Shown here one piece after another: positions 11,189-22,743 of a stretch of 64,000 nt of DNA (positions are counted from its first letter, which is position 1; the number at the start of each line of letters is the position of its first letter). This stretch comes from Schistosoma haematobium (Eukaryota > Platyhelminthes > Trematoda > Strigeidida > Schistosomatidae): contig NC_067196.1 of NCBI RefSeq assembly GCF_000699445.3, positions 47,595,364-47,659,363 of the forward strand, given 5' to 3'. Position numbers and translations under genes: made by a program. The notes beneath the pieces are model-generated. The model saw only the letters and a list, made by a program, of their open reading frames with translations, was not told the DNA's origin and made no database searches.

Positions 11189-12210
11189 CGTAACCAATGA
11201 TTGGAGACTCTTGGTGATAGGCTCAGAATCGACCACAGTGGCGTAGGTGTATACACTCTCTGTCTCCTCTTAAACGATGAGATTAAAATTACTTTATATC
11301 TTTCTTTCTACCAACTAATTCTTTCTTCCTGTACTATACCCTTATATGCAATCTTCCTTTTATATATTACCACAATTGACTTAAGTACTATGAATCCGGT
11401 GTTCATCTTGTTGTGCTAATGAGGTATGGGAACTTGGACCGATGCACATTTGTGCCTGGTCCTACGTTGTAGCTGACTGACTGATTCACATATAAGTCAT
11501 TCGAATTAATGACACAACTGGGCATAATTTAATCGGTAGAATTGAACTAACGCATTTGACTGTTACATTCTCAGTTAAATATCGTGTTCCAAAATGAATA
11601 CACAATTATGTTCACTTAACATGTTTGTATTAACTGCCATAGAGGTCCATGTGGCTGAACATCTCTCTAGGTCTTAGTGCTGTAGCATAAAATATGTATC
11701 TTTTTGCAGTGGAAGTTAGAGTAGCTTACTAAGGTTTTATGCTGTTATAGTGTGCGTCAAATTAACCGTTTGGCTCGTTTACTAGTTTGCTTTATATAAG
11801 TGGGTATTATTTCTAATGTGTAAGAGTATTTTAAGGATGATAGATGTCCTATTCTCTGAAGCATGTCAGTAAAAATGTTGATAATCCTGGCTTTTCAAGC
11901 TTCAAAGGATCCATTATTTACTTATGTACTGACTCTAGGATTTAAATTTTGCCATTGAGTTTATTCGGCATGTGGATTAGAATTCAAATCTGCGAATTAT
12001 GGTACTGTAAGTTCTTGTTCTATTTTATAGGCTCAAAGTTTACGGATGGATATGGACGACATACTGATTCATCCAGATTTATTAGAAAGTCGTGTAGAAG
12101 CAACTCGTCAAAGTTCAAGCAACACTGAAAGTGTTGGTGATCGTGATGTTCGCAATCGAATAACTGTTTTTAAAAATCTTCGGCATGGTAAATCTTCCAA
12201 ACAACAGTAG
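9095..12210 (+). CDS. COPS7: COP9 signalosome complex subunit 7 (CSN7), four exons
   Basis: Coding exons are 9095-9191, 9232-9614, 9647-9832 and 12031-12210. They join in frame to about 281 residues, close to the 264-275 of human CSN7B/CSN7A. The PCI-domain core is clear: LFVFGEFLDHP, YYNLMNLFCYGT, a KLKQLSIIDEA block matching KLKHLTIVSLA, IPYGLLFKKLDI, SRELEDLVIELFY, ITGKLDQQKALLEV and GRDIR. A charged helical tail follows. CSN7 is a scaffold PCI subunit of the COP9 signalosome, which removes Nedd8 from cullin-RING ubiquitin ligases. The ATG at 9095 is the first after an in-frame stop at 9065-9067. No other gene is adjacent, and a dead LINE ends 110 bp upstream. Splice sites are GT-AG by eye. 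Confidence 0.92.
9232..9614 (+). CDS. COPS7: CSN7 exon 2 (PCI domain)
   Basis: The 383-nt exon holds most of the PCI domain and ends in GRDIRIEQ. The next intron starts GTAAAATG at 9615. Confidence 0.92.
9647..9832 (+). CDS. COPS7: CSN7 exon 3 (helical tail)
   Basis: The 186-nt exon encodes IDELHQKLDSWG and a charged helix ending at KSD, before donor GTATGT at 9833. The intron before it is 32 nt if it ends at CAG 9646, or 29 nt if it ends at TAG 9643. The acceptor reads TAGCAG, a tandem NAGNAG site, and both choices keep frame and differ by one glutamine. Confidence 0.85.
10130..10375 (-). other. unidentified 81-codon open frame in the CSN7 intron
   Basis: The minus frame (MLLTSICVTRLFEMYCADIS...) overlaps the left arm of the inverted repeat, and part of it is duplicated in the right arm with frame breaks. 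I do not recognise the protein. It may be a fragment carried by the inverted-repeat element or a chance frame. Confidence 0.25.
10273..10727. repeat. large near-perfect inverted repeat (arms ~219 bp, loop ~17 nt)
   Basis: The left arm is 10273-10491 and the right arm is 10509-10727, about 98% complementary with a handful of mismatches and one 1-nt indel. Both arms contain an (AAT)n/(ATT)n tract. In the CSN7 pre-mRNA this would fold into a long hairpin. A fold-back transposon or a recent inverted duplication would both explain it. No target duplication was seen. Confidence 0.9.
11125..11186. repeat. (TA)n microsatellite
   Basis: About 31 TA units, directly followed by the 11188-11485 dispersed repeat. 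Confidence 0.97.
11188..11485 (+). repeat. dispersed ~300-bp repeat (second copy 52985-53280, minus)
   Basis: It matches the reverse complement of 52985-53280. Shared blocks include GATTGGAGACTC, GAATCGACCACAGTG (GAATCGATCACAATG in the other copy), GTGTATACACTCTCTGT, GAATCCGGTGTTCATCTTG and TTGGACCGATG. No protein motif was seen and its class is unknown. Confidence 0.8.
12031..12210 (+). CDS. COPS7: CSN7 exon 4 (terminal)
   Basis: The 180-nt exon follows acceptor TTTATAG and encodes AQSLRMDMDDILIHP... to ...KNLRHGKSSKQQ, with stop TAG at 12208-12210. The basic end resembles the lysine-rich tail of animal CSN7. The exon is in frame with exon 3. Confidence 0.82.
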   Translation, partial: AQSLRMDMDDILIHPDLLESRVEATRQSSSNTESVGDRDVRNRITVFKNLRHGKSSKQQ

Positions 12211-12376
12211 TGTTCAACAACTGTAAACATGTATGATTTATTATTCTGTGTACAACTTTTATAAATTACTGCAACTCAAAGAGTGCTGCGTTTTACCTTG
12301 AATTTTTCGCAATGTCACTGTTTTGGATATAAAGCAGTCAATTTATTATAAATTTTTCTTGAAGCAACTTTTTGAC

Positions 12377-12382
12377 AATAAA
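12377..12382 (+). terminator. candidate CSN7 poly(A) signal AATAAA
   Basis: It lies 167 nt after the stop codon. It is a plausible site, but the composition makes chance matches common. Confidence 0.45.
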
Positions 12383-13164
12383 AACAGAATTCTAGATAGT
12401 TGGTCATTTTCATACTAATCAAAGTCTTAGCAAATATCAGTTGTTGATAAGGTTTTGGGGATAAATTGTTACAGTATTGTACTTTCGAATGGTCTTTTTT
12501 CATTAGGGTATCTTTTATCTTTTCCGCAAACTGCATTTTGATTATTGGGTTTTTACTTCGAGATGGAAAAAATTAACTGGATATTTCTTACCAATATTTA
12601 ACATAGTATCTTCATTTTATTTTGTTGCTTGTTAGTGTTTTACTCTGGACTCCTCTGATGACTTTAACTTGTGCAGTTAGTTCTAGTCATTCACTTCAAA
12701 CCGTGCTTATTGAATCCACTGATTAGGAATGCTGCATTTTCGTCTAAATATCATTGGGTTTTGATATCTATTTCGTTTATCAAATGTATAAAATGTATAA
12801 GAGTGGTTTTTGCTTCTTGATAAATGAGGGATTTAGGTCATGACTTTGGCCGTTAGCATTTAAGAATGCAAAAGTGTAGCTTGTTTTTCACAATTTCAAG
12901 ATATGGATATAGTATATAAAACTAAAAATCTGTACCAACAAAGCTGTACTGGCGTGTGATGTCTTTGTTTATACTTTTTTTCTTTACTAAAACTGAACTC
13001 CTCACTATCTTGTTCTTAGCATTGACCTCTAATGATATTGACTCCACTTATAGATTAAATATTTGCCATATAATCAGTTTTTCTGTCTCCCCACATTATA
13101 TCTTTTCGACAGATTAGTGGTAGTACTGTGGAATTTACGTAGGATAAGTATCACGCTTGGATCT
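12383..13164. other. nothing recognised downstream of CSN7
   Basis: AT-rich sequence without a motif-bearing frame or repeat that I could match elsewhere in the window. Confidence 0.45.
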
Positions 13165-13205
13165 TAACTATTCCGTCCCTGGACCGATACATATTTGTTC
13201 CAGGT
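13165..13205 (+). repeat. fragment of the ~300-bp dispersed repeat
   Basis: CTGGACCGATACATATTTGTTCC parallels the end of the 11188-11485 repeat and is joined directly to the next repeat. Confidence 0.5.
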
Positions 13206-13713
13206 ATTTATTTTATTTAGTTAAGCACATAAACCTTGGTACAAGGAGGCACCAAATAGATATGTGCCACATAAATAATTCAGTTTGTGTGAGGGGCTGG
13301 GATACTGACCAGGTACCCGAACCGGAGCAGGTGGTTTTCTTAGGGGGCTACACCCGAAGCCTTCGACCTGAAGGTCTGATTCACAAGGCAGTGGAGCAAC
13401 GTCAAGAGGTGCAATTCCATGGTAACCGGTGACTATACGCTATTCGTTCCTTCAGGATATTGGAACCCATGTGAGCGATTGGTTTGGAATGTGGGTTTTC
13501 CAACTCCCCTAGGTGGACTTACCGTGTCCACCAACCCGGTTAAAGCACCGGACATTCGCTTTTTGTCCTCTCAATTTCGTAAAAAACACCCCCGCCTTGA
13601 GAAGCCAGTGAGTAGGACTTCGCTGGCAGTGGTTGTATGCGTGTGGCCATGTGAGAGGATTTTGAGAGGGAGAGCTAACTCTCCCTACTCTCGGCCATAC
13701 CAGGGCATATGGG
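13206..13713 (+). repeat. 508-bp GC-richer dispersed repeat, copy 1
   Basis: It is nearly identical to 25921-26437 and more distant from 51112-51632. It carries two open frames overlapping by 14 nt: 13157-13432 (…[16 protein letters not shown]…) and 13419-13736 ([17 protein letters not shown]…[12 protein letters not shown]…). Both frames survive in copy 2. I recognise no domain, so this is an unclassified element or a piece of one. Confidence 0.85.
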
Positions 13714-13857
13714 GGTATTATTTTGTATATGACTAATTGGTTTCCTAATGATCGTCTGAGCTGTTCGATTTCACAGCTGCCAACATGTACTACTGTAGTG
13801 AAAAAAAACAAGTGGGGAAGACCAGTTTGTTTTCTAAAGTGAACTTATACATTGGCT

Positions 13858-14075
13858 TAGTAAAGTATGAAAACCATACATTAAATTCATCCTTGACACA
13901 TCTTTGCGTTGTCCTTTACCTGTTCGATTATTCCCCTGATTCTGTTTTTAATTTTATTGCTCCTCGATTTTCTTTCTGTTCTCTTTAATTTTACCTTCTG
14001 CTACCAGGCATTTCACTTCCGATTGCGGCTACATACTACTTATATCTGTCGGCATAAGTAGCATACACCACACTA
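13858..14075 (+). repeat. dispersed repeat ending in an ATAAGTAG hairpin, copy 1
   Basis: It matches 28095-28315 and 55690-55855 through TAGTAAAGTATG, a pyrimidine-rich middle, CATTTC-TTCCGATTG and ACATACTACTTAT...ATAAGTAGCA. The terminal CTACTTAT/ATAAGTAG can pair. Confidence 0.7.
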
Positions 14076-14079
14076 TCAT

Positions 14080-17000
14080 CTGCTTTTTTTTCTTAGTCTA
14101 AAGCAGAGTGATATGGAAGTGGTTATAGGACCGGCGATGTTATATATTTGTACTTAGTACGTATTGTTTGTGAAATTGATCGTGTGTTTGCAAGTTATAA
14201 AAAGTTTTATAAAGCTTATCAGTTTCTAGTTCTCATTTGATGTTTAATGAACGTCCTTCAAATATCTGGTAAAGTGAAATAAACTAGCCTTAGTTAAAAC
14301 TGAGTCAAACTCATTAACAGCCAATTGATACCGGGTTAGTAAGATATTTCATTTGAGTTGCAAAAGCATATCACACATATCTGGCTCTATCTGACTGGAA
14401 CATCGGCGAAAGTAATGTGTTTATTTGTGAATATAGATAATAATTTGAGATCTGTGGGTATATTCAATGTGATTTATGGATATTTTACGTAGATCCTATT
14501 GGCAATGTAACCGTTTTTAATAATAGTCATGTTTATGATTCCTCGAAGTTATTCATTTGGAGTCGGAAATGGTGCTTTAATCTATCTTACATTCGTTCAA
14601 TATTATGTGAATTCTTGTTTATAGTTCTAATAGTAATTTCGACACAACTACACAACAGTGACCTTTTTAATCCATGTTGTAATCACTACAGCTAGTAGTG
14701 GTGGTACAACAATTCGTTGAGTTAGCTGAGATCAAACTTCGATAAAATTTTAGCCAGCATTATCTGCAGTGGATTTATAATCTATCTCTAATTAAATGCC
14801 ACAATAATTTATTCATTAACACAAGCCGTCGAATGAGGTTTCCAGCAGTTTTTAGTTTATAAATATTTCTGACCATTGTCGCCGGATTTTACAGTTTTAT
14901 TAATCAGTTAAATATATTTTGACCGTTAAGATTTAATAGAGGTTTCTTGGGTGAGACCCACACATAAAATTTTGGATTCTATTCAGGGACCTGAGGGATG
15001 GTACAATTTATGGACCCCATGATTGCAGGTCACACTGGTTTACAGTGGTTATTCTGCCAAGTTTGAATGCTGGAAACTGCAGGGAGAAAGATGTGAGGGA
15101 GAGGAGCTCTTTCAGTTAGTATAATTTCACCAGCAAAATAAACTAACCTTGTTGAGACAATAGGTTCTGAAAATGTGACAGTTTATGCTTGATTTATTTA
15201 TTTTTTAAATTGTTTATTCCAGAGAAACATTTTAATGTGACTTGTCGGTAAGTGATAATAAAAATAATCTAATTAGTTTACTGACCACCGTAGTTAGATG
15301 TTGCTATTTTTACTTGAAAGTATCTTGTATTCATGTATTCTAGTTGTGTAGAATAAAACTTGGTTTTTCATACCAAAACACATTTGTTTTATAACTCTTA
15401 GATAAGAAAATGTGCGTATTCCATACATCAAATGATTTTTCAAATACATTTCGTCCCTACATACTTTTATTGATTTCCAAGAGACATGTGGAATACAAAA
15501 ATGTTAAAAAATAAGATGAATATTTTGAGAGAGATTTTTTACCTGTTTATAAATACTAATCTAGCACTATCTCATGTTTACCTGGCTGTAGTTCATAAAC
15601 ATGTATTCCGGGAAATCATTATAAGATTGGTGTTGAAAACAGTATGGATAGATAATTTGTCAGCGATAATGCAGGAAAACAGTAACAGTACTTCAGTCAA
15701 AGTGGACGATATAAAATATGATAAGGTCCTAGACTGTCTAGAAATACAAACATAAGTAATGAATGCAAAAAGCATGACAATTCCACAGGTCTTTGGGCGA
15801 AAATTCAGTTAATTTGAAATTAAAACATTAGATCTCTGTGCTAACTGAACTCTGACTCGCCAGCCAATTTGTTTGCTATAGTGCCGTTGAAGTAACTTCA
15901 AAAACACAGTTTATTATCATTTTGGGATGTTTTTTGACTCAAATTGCTCATCTACTATTCTTCAGACAACGTAGAATCAAGAGTTAAATGCTAAGGTTTA
16001 TGGAACAGTGCGTTTTGGTCTACCTATATATCTGGAAGTGTAAATCAGACATAAGAAAGCAATAAGAAAATTAACCGATAGGCAGACAGACTGACAAACA
16101 AAAACATCAAAGGATTAAGTTAAGCGTGTATACAAAATAACGTTTCTACAGAGTTAATTATTATTTTACAAATGATTCCTAAAAATGAAAAGTATGCAAT
16201 AAATCTAAGCTGAATGTAGTCAGGGCTATAAAATATAAATAAGACTGTGCCACTGAGACCGATTTTGGCTCAATCGTGGGTTACAATTATCAATGAGGTT
16301 CTACATCTACACCTGACGTGTAATTCCATATATATCTCTATTAGAAGAAGATCTAATCCAGAAACATTTATTGTCAATGGAAAATAGTAAACATAGGAAG
16401 AAAACAAGGATGCATTGCCACTTTTAATAGTGTATATATTGCTATGTCCAATACTCTTAATGAATAAGTTATAAATATGCACAATATTAATGGTGATAAA
16501 ATGTTCTTCTGTATAGAAAAAGGAAAATCTAATAGAGTTATTAAGCAATTATAATACAAATAGAAATATATTTGAGTTCTAGTTTAAAGTCTATTAAAGA
16601 AAACAAACAAACAAAAGTATCGTCTTTCATATTTGATGGGTTTTCCCTGATTATTTCTCATAGAAGGCAAAACAAAACAGGAGAAAGGAGCGATCCAGTT
16701 TGATTTTGTTCAAATATCGTTTTACAGAATTCCATTTCAAACTTGTGCAATATTAGCTGAAATAAACACAGGCTAAATAGAAATAAATGCACAATCTATG
16801 GTTTATGTAATATTTTGTCATTAAGTAACTGAAAATTATTGTTATTATTAGCAATTAACTTAGTACTGGGTAGATTCGAGATCTATATTTTGTTGTTTAA
16901 CTAGTGATAGACAAGAAATTTACCGATGAAAATGATCATATGAATCAGCTATGCAATTTTCCAGTGATATTCTAAGTTATGAAAAGTTTTCTTTTATGAA

Positions 17001-17214
17001 AAACAGAAGTTTGGTGATTTGAAAATTCTTATTCATTGTGAATCATGATAATAAAGCCTTCGACTGGTGAGAAGACATTTTATTGAAAGTGAATTTATAT
17101 GAATAACTTGTACTTACATTCTTCTAACTTTTCATTGTTGTTAGGACTAGCAACATTTATCAGTTATCCGAATGGCGAGGTAAAATTATGTATTTTTATG
17201 CATATATATACATG
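14080..17214. other. no gene recognised
   Basis: It contains a slightly GC-richer patch at about 14950-15120 and an 89-codon frame at 15486-15755. Neither has a recognisable motif or splice context. Confidence 0.4.
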
Positions 17215-19447
17215 TTAAGTTTTTTGAACTCCGCCTATAGCTCTCCCAGGATTACTGCCGGTCCGAAGCCTGTATTAAGGAGGAGAGTTGATCATGGGGT
17301 CGGTAACCCTATCCCATGCTAAAAAAACGCTAACCAGAAAAGTCATCCAAACTCTGCCCTGGGAATAGAAAAATCTTCATTTAGGAGAGTTGTGACCACT
17401 CATGGTCAAAGCCGAGATTCTTCGGAAATCACGAGGCCGACGCTTCTAACGACCAACTAACTTCCAAACAATGTGGGAGACCGGGAGGACTAATCAAATA
17501 GCTACGGAAATGAGATACAACTTGACGGTTCTAGGAAACAGTGAAACCCACTGAACCCAAGTTGGAAAGAAAAGGTTAGATTTGGTAGATATGCTGTTGT
17601 ACTCTGGTCGTGAAGAAGAAAATGCTTCTCACACACAGGACGCTGCAGCGATGCTGTCTAAAGGATGATGAAAAACATTTATAGAATGTGAATCTTATCA
17701 TTTCAGGATCCTCGAAGCATCTTTCAAAGCAAAGAAGGAGGGAAACAATGAATGTTATCCAATGTTATGTACCCGCCAATGATAGCAATGCCGGCGATAA
17801 AGATCAGTTCTATGAAAAGCTGCAATCGACCATAGCGAGATGCCCACGAAAGGACCCGACAATCCTGAAGGGAAATCTAAACGCCAAAGTCGGGATGGAC
17901 AACACCGGATATGAAGATATCACGGAACGACATTGATGGACTGTGAGAAAGGAACGAGAATGGCTACAGATTTGCAACTCTACATGCATTCAACAAAGTG
18001 GTTATTCCCCCCACAAACGCATACACAAAGCTACATAGGTCTCATCGGATCATATTACAGAGAACCAGATCTACCATATCTGCATCACTGAAAAATTCAG
18101 ATCAATGGAAAACATGAGAACTAGAAGAAGAGCTGAGATGGATCACTACCTATCGGTTGTCAAGATGAAACTAAAGCTAAAGAAGCGCTAGACAACTGAA
18201 TAAACATTACTACAAAGGTTTAATACAGCCTACCTTGAAGATACCGAAAAATTCAACGAATTCATGATAGATCCTAGCAACAGGTTTCAAGCCTTACAAG
18301 ATCTACTTAGGGAAGAGCAAGCTACTATGGCGAACAACTGGAAAGCTATCAAAGAAGCACAGACTTCAACGTTTCAGGAGGTTCTGGGCCTCAAGAAACA
18401 CCATGCAGAATGTATCTGTTGAAATACTTGGCAGGATCAAGAAGACCGCAATTAACAACAGTCGAGCAAAAACAGATAAAGTCAAGGCACAAGCTGAATA
18501 CACAGAAACAAACAAACAAGTGAAAAAGAGCATTAGAGCCGACAAGTGGAAATGTGTGAAAGACCTAGCGATAACAGCGGAATAAGTTGCAAGAGAAGAA
18601 AATATGAAACAATTATATGGTATGACAAAGAAACTAGCAGAAAAATATAGCAAGCCAGAACGACTAGTCAAGGACAAATAAGGCAAAACAGTCACTAAGA
18701 TTCAAGGACAGAGGAACAGCTGGGTAGAATGCATCGAGGAACTTTAGAGTAGACCATATCCACTGAATCCACCGGACATCGAGGTAACACACACACATAC
18801 CTTCCTATAAATGTCATCCCATCGACGAAATAAAGATGGTCATTAGACAAATAAAGAGTGGGAAAACAACAGGACCCGACAATATATCACATAAATCACT
18901 GTAGTCATACATAGAAGTAACTGCAAACATGCTCCACGTTCTATTCAGGAAGATTTGGGAGGAAGTACAAGTGCAGATGAATTGGAGAGAACACCTCATC
19001 AAGATACCAAAGAGAGGAGATCTGATATAATGTGAGAACCACACAGGCATCACACTATTGTCAGTACCAGGAAAAGTTTTCAACAGTGTTGCTCAACCGG
19101 ATGAAAGACTCAGTAGACGCCCAACTTCGAGATCAATAGGTTGGATTCCGTAGAGGTCGGTCGTGCACAGACCAAACCGCGACGCTACGGATCATTTTTG
19201 AACAATCAGTTGAGTGGAACTCGTCACTATACATCAACTTCATTGCCTAGGAGGAGGCATTTGATAGTGTGGATAGGAAGACATTAAGGAAACTTCTCCG
19301 ACACTATGGAGTACCTGAGAAGATCGTCAACATTATCCCAAATTCATACGATGGGCTACAATCCAAAGTGGTGTATGGAGGACAGCTAACAGATACGTTC
19401 CAAGTGAGGACCGATGTCACACAAGGCTGCTTATCCTCCTCCTTTCA
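17215..19447 (+). mobile_element. RTE-like LINE, 5' part (5'UTR, endonuclease, N-terminal RT), inactivated
   Basis: It starts with a CCGCCTATAGCTC...CTGCCGGTC leader also present at 43625-43745. An apurinic endonuclease domain follows: SETHWTQVGKKRL near 17545, MNVIQCYVPAND near 17750 and LNAKVGMDNTGYED near 17880. The expected GDLNA reads GNLNA, losing a catalytic acid. After a linker, RT motifs appear: KTTGPDN near 18870, a degraded motif A (FIA-EEAFDSVDR) near 19235, and DVTQGCLSS near 19415. Reading stops in motif B at 19447 and motif C is absent. Several stops and frameshifts are present. The overall protein resembles the schistosome RTE-clade elements (SR2/SjR2 type). Confidence 0.88.
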
Positions 19448-19529
19448 CTGATAATGTTGTCGGCATTTAAACCATCCAATTCAGAAAACTTAAGGGCATC
19501 AAAAGCATCTATTTGAGCTGAAATATTCT

Positions 19530-19634
<105 letters not shown>

Positions 19635-19975
19635 ATTATAATGTTCTGTTATGATATTGGATTTTCTATAAACTGGAGTTGTTATAATTGCTTATAATTC
19701 TTTGGACACCTCTTCACTCGACATGTCCCCAAATCTGAATACGGTTGAACAGAAACGCAATTATCTTCCACATAAACAATACTGAATGGGAGTAGGAGTC
19801 ACATTAGGGAAGACGTTAGTATATTAATAATTTTACACGAGAAGATTCTGGATCTTTCTCCAAGTATCTGCTGCGTTGATTGTCTTAGAAATGGCTAATC
19901 AATGTTCTCCAACACAATCCTTCACAGAACATGCTTTAATCAAAGCTATATCCCGCTAACAGAAGTTATCCTCAT

Positions 19976-20293
19976 CTATTGTGTAGTCAATCCATAATGG
20001 GGCAATGTTTGACCAAGGATGAATACGAATTTTCCTAAGTCATCATACTTTCCGATAAAATAACAAAAGCGGAGATAAATAAATTCAGAAGCATCAAGTT
20101 GGTATTCATATGCAATGCAGTGGAAAGCTAAACGTGAAAAATATGGTTCAGAATGAATATTCGAGATTGAGGAGTAAAATTGTTTGGCCACTTCATATAA
20201 GGTTCTGAACCATATTCTACGATTATTGTGGAGATGCAAACTAGGTAATCTGTCCTTCTCAACGTGGCTCAGGTTAATAGTCAATGAATCCAT
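19976..20293 (-). other. unidentified 105-codon open frame
   Basis: The minus frame runs MDSLTINLSHVEKDRLPS... to ...LGQTLPHYGLTTQ. It has a balanced composition (W, H, C, R, D present), unlike chance AT-rich frames nearby. I recognise no family. A retrocopied gene fragment, an isolated exon or a mobile-element ORF would all fit. Confidence 0.3.
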
Positions 20294-20512
20294 GATCTGT
20301 AGCTATGTCTTGTTCTGTTTGCTCCTTGTATTCTTCCAACTGAACATTGTGATAGTTAGAACAGCTCATCAGCTTAAAATGGTTTTATTGAATGAAGAAT
20401 TATTACTTGCTTCATGTTGACTAAACTCATGAACTGTACTCTTGTTACAGTATTAAGAGCTATTACTCGATGTTGTGGGTTGATCAAAGTTAAACTTACA
20501 CATTATTGAATC

Positions 20513-20710
20513 CCGGCCCAGTGATCAAGAGCTTAAGCGTTCGCGTGTGAGACTTAAAGTCCTGGGTTCAATTCTCGGTTGCGAGTTTGTAGAGTTGCAG
20601 TGCTAAGGAGAATGAAACATCCGTTCAGTATTTCCAGGTTTTCAGTGGCTGTCTAACATAGATCAGTTTCTGTTTTCAATGAAATTCGACAATCTCCACA
20701 ACCCCATGTT
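20513..20710 (+). repeat. family B tRNA-headed SINE, hammerhead mostly deleted
   Basis: The order is box A-like CCCAGTGATCAAGAGCTTAAGCG, box B GGGTTCAATTC, TGCAGTGCTAAGGAG, then directly AATGAAACATCCGTTC and the tail. Stem II of the ribozyme is missing. Confidence 0.75.
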
Positions 20711-20748
20711 GACTAAACTTTATTTTTGTTAATAGAAGAATATAAATC

Positions 20749-20749
<1 letters not shown>

Positions 20750-20806
<57 letters not shown>
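20750..20806. repeat. (AT)n microsatellite
   Basis: About 28 units, 40 bp downstream of a SINE tail. Confidence 0.97.
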
Positions 20807-20809
<3 letters not shown>

Positions 20810-21300
20810 ATTCTAAATTCCAGGATAACTATAGCTTACCAATATATGAAACTTGTTTACGCACATCACACGCTTCATTCTACCGTTAATAAGTAAATGG
20901 AGAAATTAACGTTAATAATTAAAATAAGATAAATACAAGTTAAGAGAATGATAATTGAATAGATTATTCATTACATAATATTAATGGACGGGGAACAGCT
21001 AAAAGATAGGTCCTGTAAATATGGAGTTTCAGTGTGCTTCTCTCAGTAGTGTCTGCAAATTCACCATTACAGATGAATTTTATAACGAGTGTATATTTAA
21101 GAAATCATTTTGTTATGGAAACATTGTTTCATCATTCTAGACAAAAAGCGTTGCGCTTTGCATCTTAGAGAAACTGAAGTAGTATGTAGAGCTGACTTAG
21201 AAATATTGGGTAGTAGTTGTAGCTCTCATTATATTGTAGACAACGGTTTTTTTTCCAGACCACAGTATGCTGAAGAATGCCTTTAAATTATGAGCATATT

Positions 21301-21400
21301 GGCTAGCGGCGGAATCCAAGACGCGCGTTTCGTCCTATTTGAGACTCGTCAGCAGGTACACCTAGCTGGATTCCACTGCCAGCCACTATCCATCTTTGCT
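21301..21400 (-). repeat. Sm-alpha-type (family A) fold-back copy with hammerhead
   Basis: The ribozyme strand is minus. The core is bracketed by an inverted repeat: GGCTAGC-GCGGAATCCA at 21301-21318 pairs with TGGATTCCACTGCCAGCC near 21373-21390. The tRNA-like head is absent. Confidence 0.8.
21320..21352 (-). ncRNA. hammerhead ribozyme core, family A
   Basis: On the minus strand it reads CTGACGA, stem II GTCT-AAATA-GGAC (one G-U pair), GAAA, stem III octamer ACGCGCGT and cleavage triplet GTC. All conserved core bases of the CUGANGA/GAAA consensus are present. The proximal stem I is only partly paired. The family is that of the Sm-alpha satellite, for which active ribozymes are established. 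Confidence 0.8.
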
Positions 21401-21499
21401 TAGATATACTGTTTGTATAAAGAAATAGGAATTCTAGTTTGCTCACATATATCACCTCAGAAGCCTGGAAAACTCCACTCCTCATAGTAATAGTAATCA

Positions 21500-21710
21500 G
21501 AAAGTGTGATGGAGCTTAAACGTGGAGTGCTGACGAGTCTCAAATAGGACGAAACCCACATCCTGGATTCTACTGTTAACCGCTATCCATCTTTGCTTAG
21601 AATGCTTGTGAATTAAAGCAATATCGAGGCATTAAACACAGTATGCACATATGCCAATAAAAGACTGATCAATTGTAGTCCTAAACATCAATGGAAAGAT
21701 TTAAGTAAAC
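21500..21710 (+). repeat. Sm-alpha-type (family A) repeat, head truncated
   Basis: The plus-strand ribozyme is followed by the typical tail: ATTCTACTGTTAACCGCTATCCATC, GAATTAAAGCAATATCGAGGCAT, and TATGCCAATAAAAGACTGATCAATTG. It lies opposite the copy at 21301-21400. Confidence 0.8.
21530..21562 (+). ncRNA. hammerhead core, family A, stem III degenerate
   Basis: CTGACGA, stem II GTCT-GGAC and GAAA are kept. The octamer has become ACCCACAT, so stem III can form only one pair, and the cleavage triplet is ATC. Conserved core, but doubtful activity. Confidence 0.65.
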
Positions 21711-22743
21711 AATACTAAGTGAATTTAAGCTAATCTATTTTCAAAAAAATTTTCCTTGGAATTACTAGTTATTTAAAACATCTAGGTGATTTGGCAATTT
21801 ATAGACTAAATAGAATTGATCAATAACAAATTGAATATATTTAGAGAAATGTAGACAATGAAGTAAACATATTGAAATGGATTCATTATTATTTTCTTGT
21901 CGTGAAGACAAAATTAAATTAAAGCAGGTATTTGAAATTCTAAGAAACAAAAATGATATGATCTAGTCAAAACAGATTAGAAATAAATGAAACAAACTTT
22001 AAATGTATGAGATATGAGGAAAAATTTGTTGGGTTGGCAACACTTTTTAAAAAAGAATAGATAAGGAGTCAAAATGTTTGTTAAGAAGTACTTCATTGCA
22101 AGAGATTTATTAAGATTTTGTATAAGGTAAATGAATAAATTCCTTTTTAAGTCATTAACATGTAATTAATTTATCAATTTAAAAGGTAAATGTGTTATTG
22201 TAATGTTAGAGGAGTACGATAAATTTCCAAGAAACAGTTGACAGAATTGAAGATAGACATCAGATTATAGCAGATATCTGCATTGCTCTTGTATATAGTT
22301 GAGTTAGGAAATAATTTAATGATTAATGACACTCTTTAAGATGAATCTAAAATGTGTTGTATGCGCACAAATAAGATATTTCCTACTTAAAACATTTTTT
22401 TCTGGATTCACTTTTAATTGCGTAGTAGAAGCAAGAAACCATGTGTCAATCTACTTCATAGTCTTTTGATAAAACTTGGAACTGTTACTGAATGACCTTT
22501 ATCTTATCATTTTTATAGTAATTTTGACTTAAGAAATAATAAGTATTTGGTTTTCATCTTCAACTAAGAACTATCTGGTGTATATTCCAAGAAATCACCA
22601 TAAAACAATTAATTATCTATAAATTACTACAAATTGTAAATGCTTTTTAAAATATTTGGTCCATATAAATTCTAAACTTTAATTCATTAGATTTGAGGTT
22701 ACGTATATTATTTATCAAAAAATGCTAAACTATTGTTGTTTAA
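21711..22743. other. nothing recognised
   Basis: Very AT-rich sequence. No frames with motifs. Confidence 0.45.

Larger units (their letters stand above)
9833..12030 (+). other. CSN7 intron 3
   Basis: The 2198-nt intron has a GTATGT donor and a TATTTTATAG acceptor. It holds the large inverted repeat 10273-10727, a TA microsatellite and a 300-bp dispersed repeat. Confidence 0.8.

Noticed and set aside
11035..11256. Open frame over the TA microsatellite
   Set aside because: Repetitive IYIYIY translation of (TA)n, not a gene. The same holds for 19417-19635 and 55497-55724.
14950..15120. GC-richer patch as a host exon
   Set aside because: No frame stays open with a recognisable motif and no matching splice sites were seen.
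18366..18695. 109-codon minus frame
   Set aside because: It is the opposite strand of the RTE-like LINE coding sequence.
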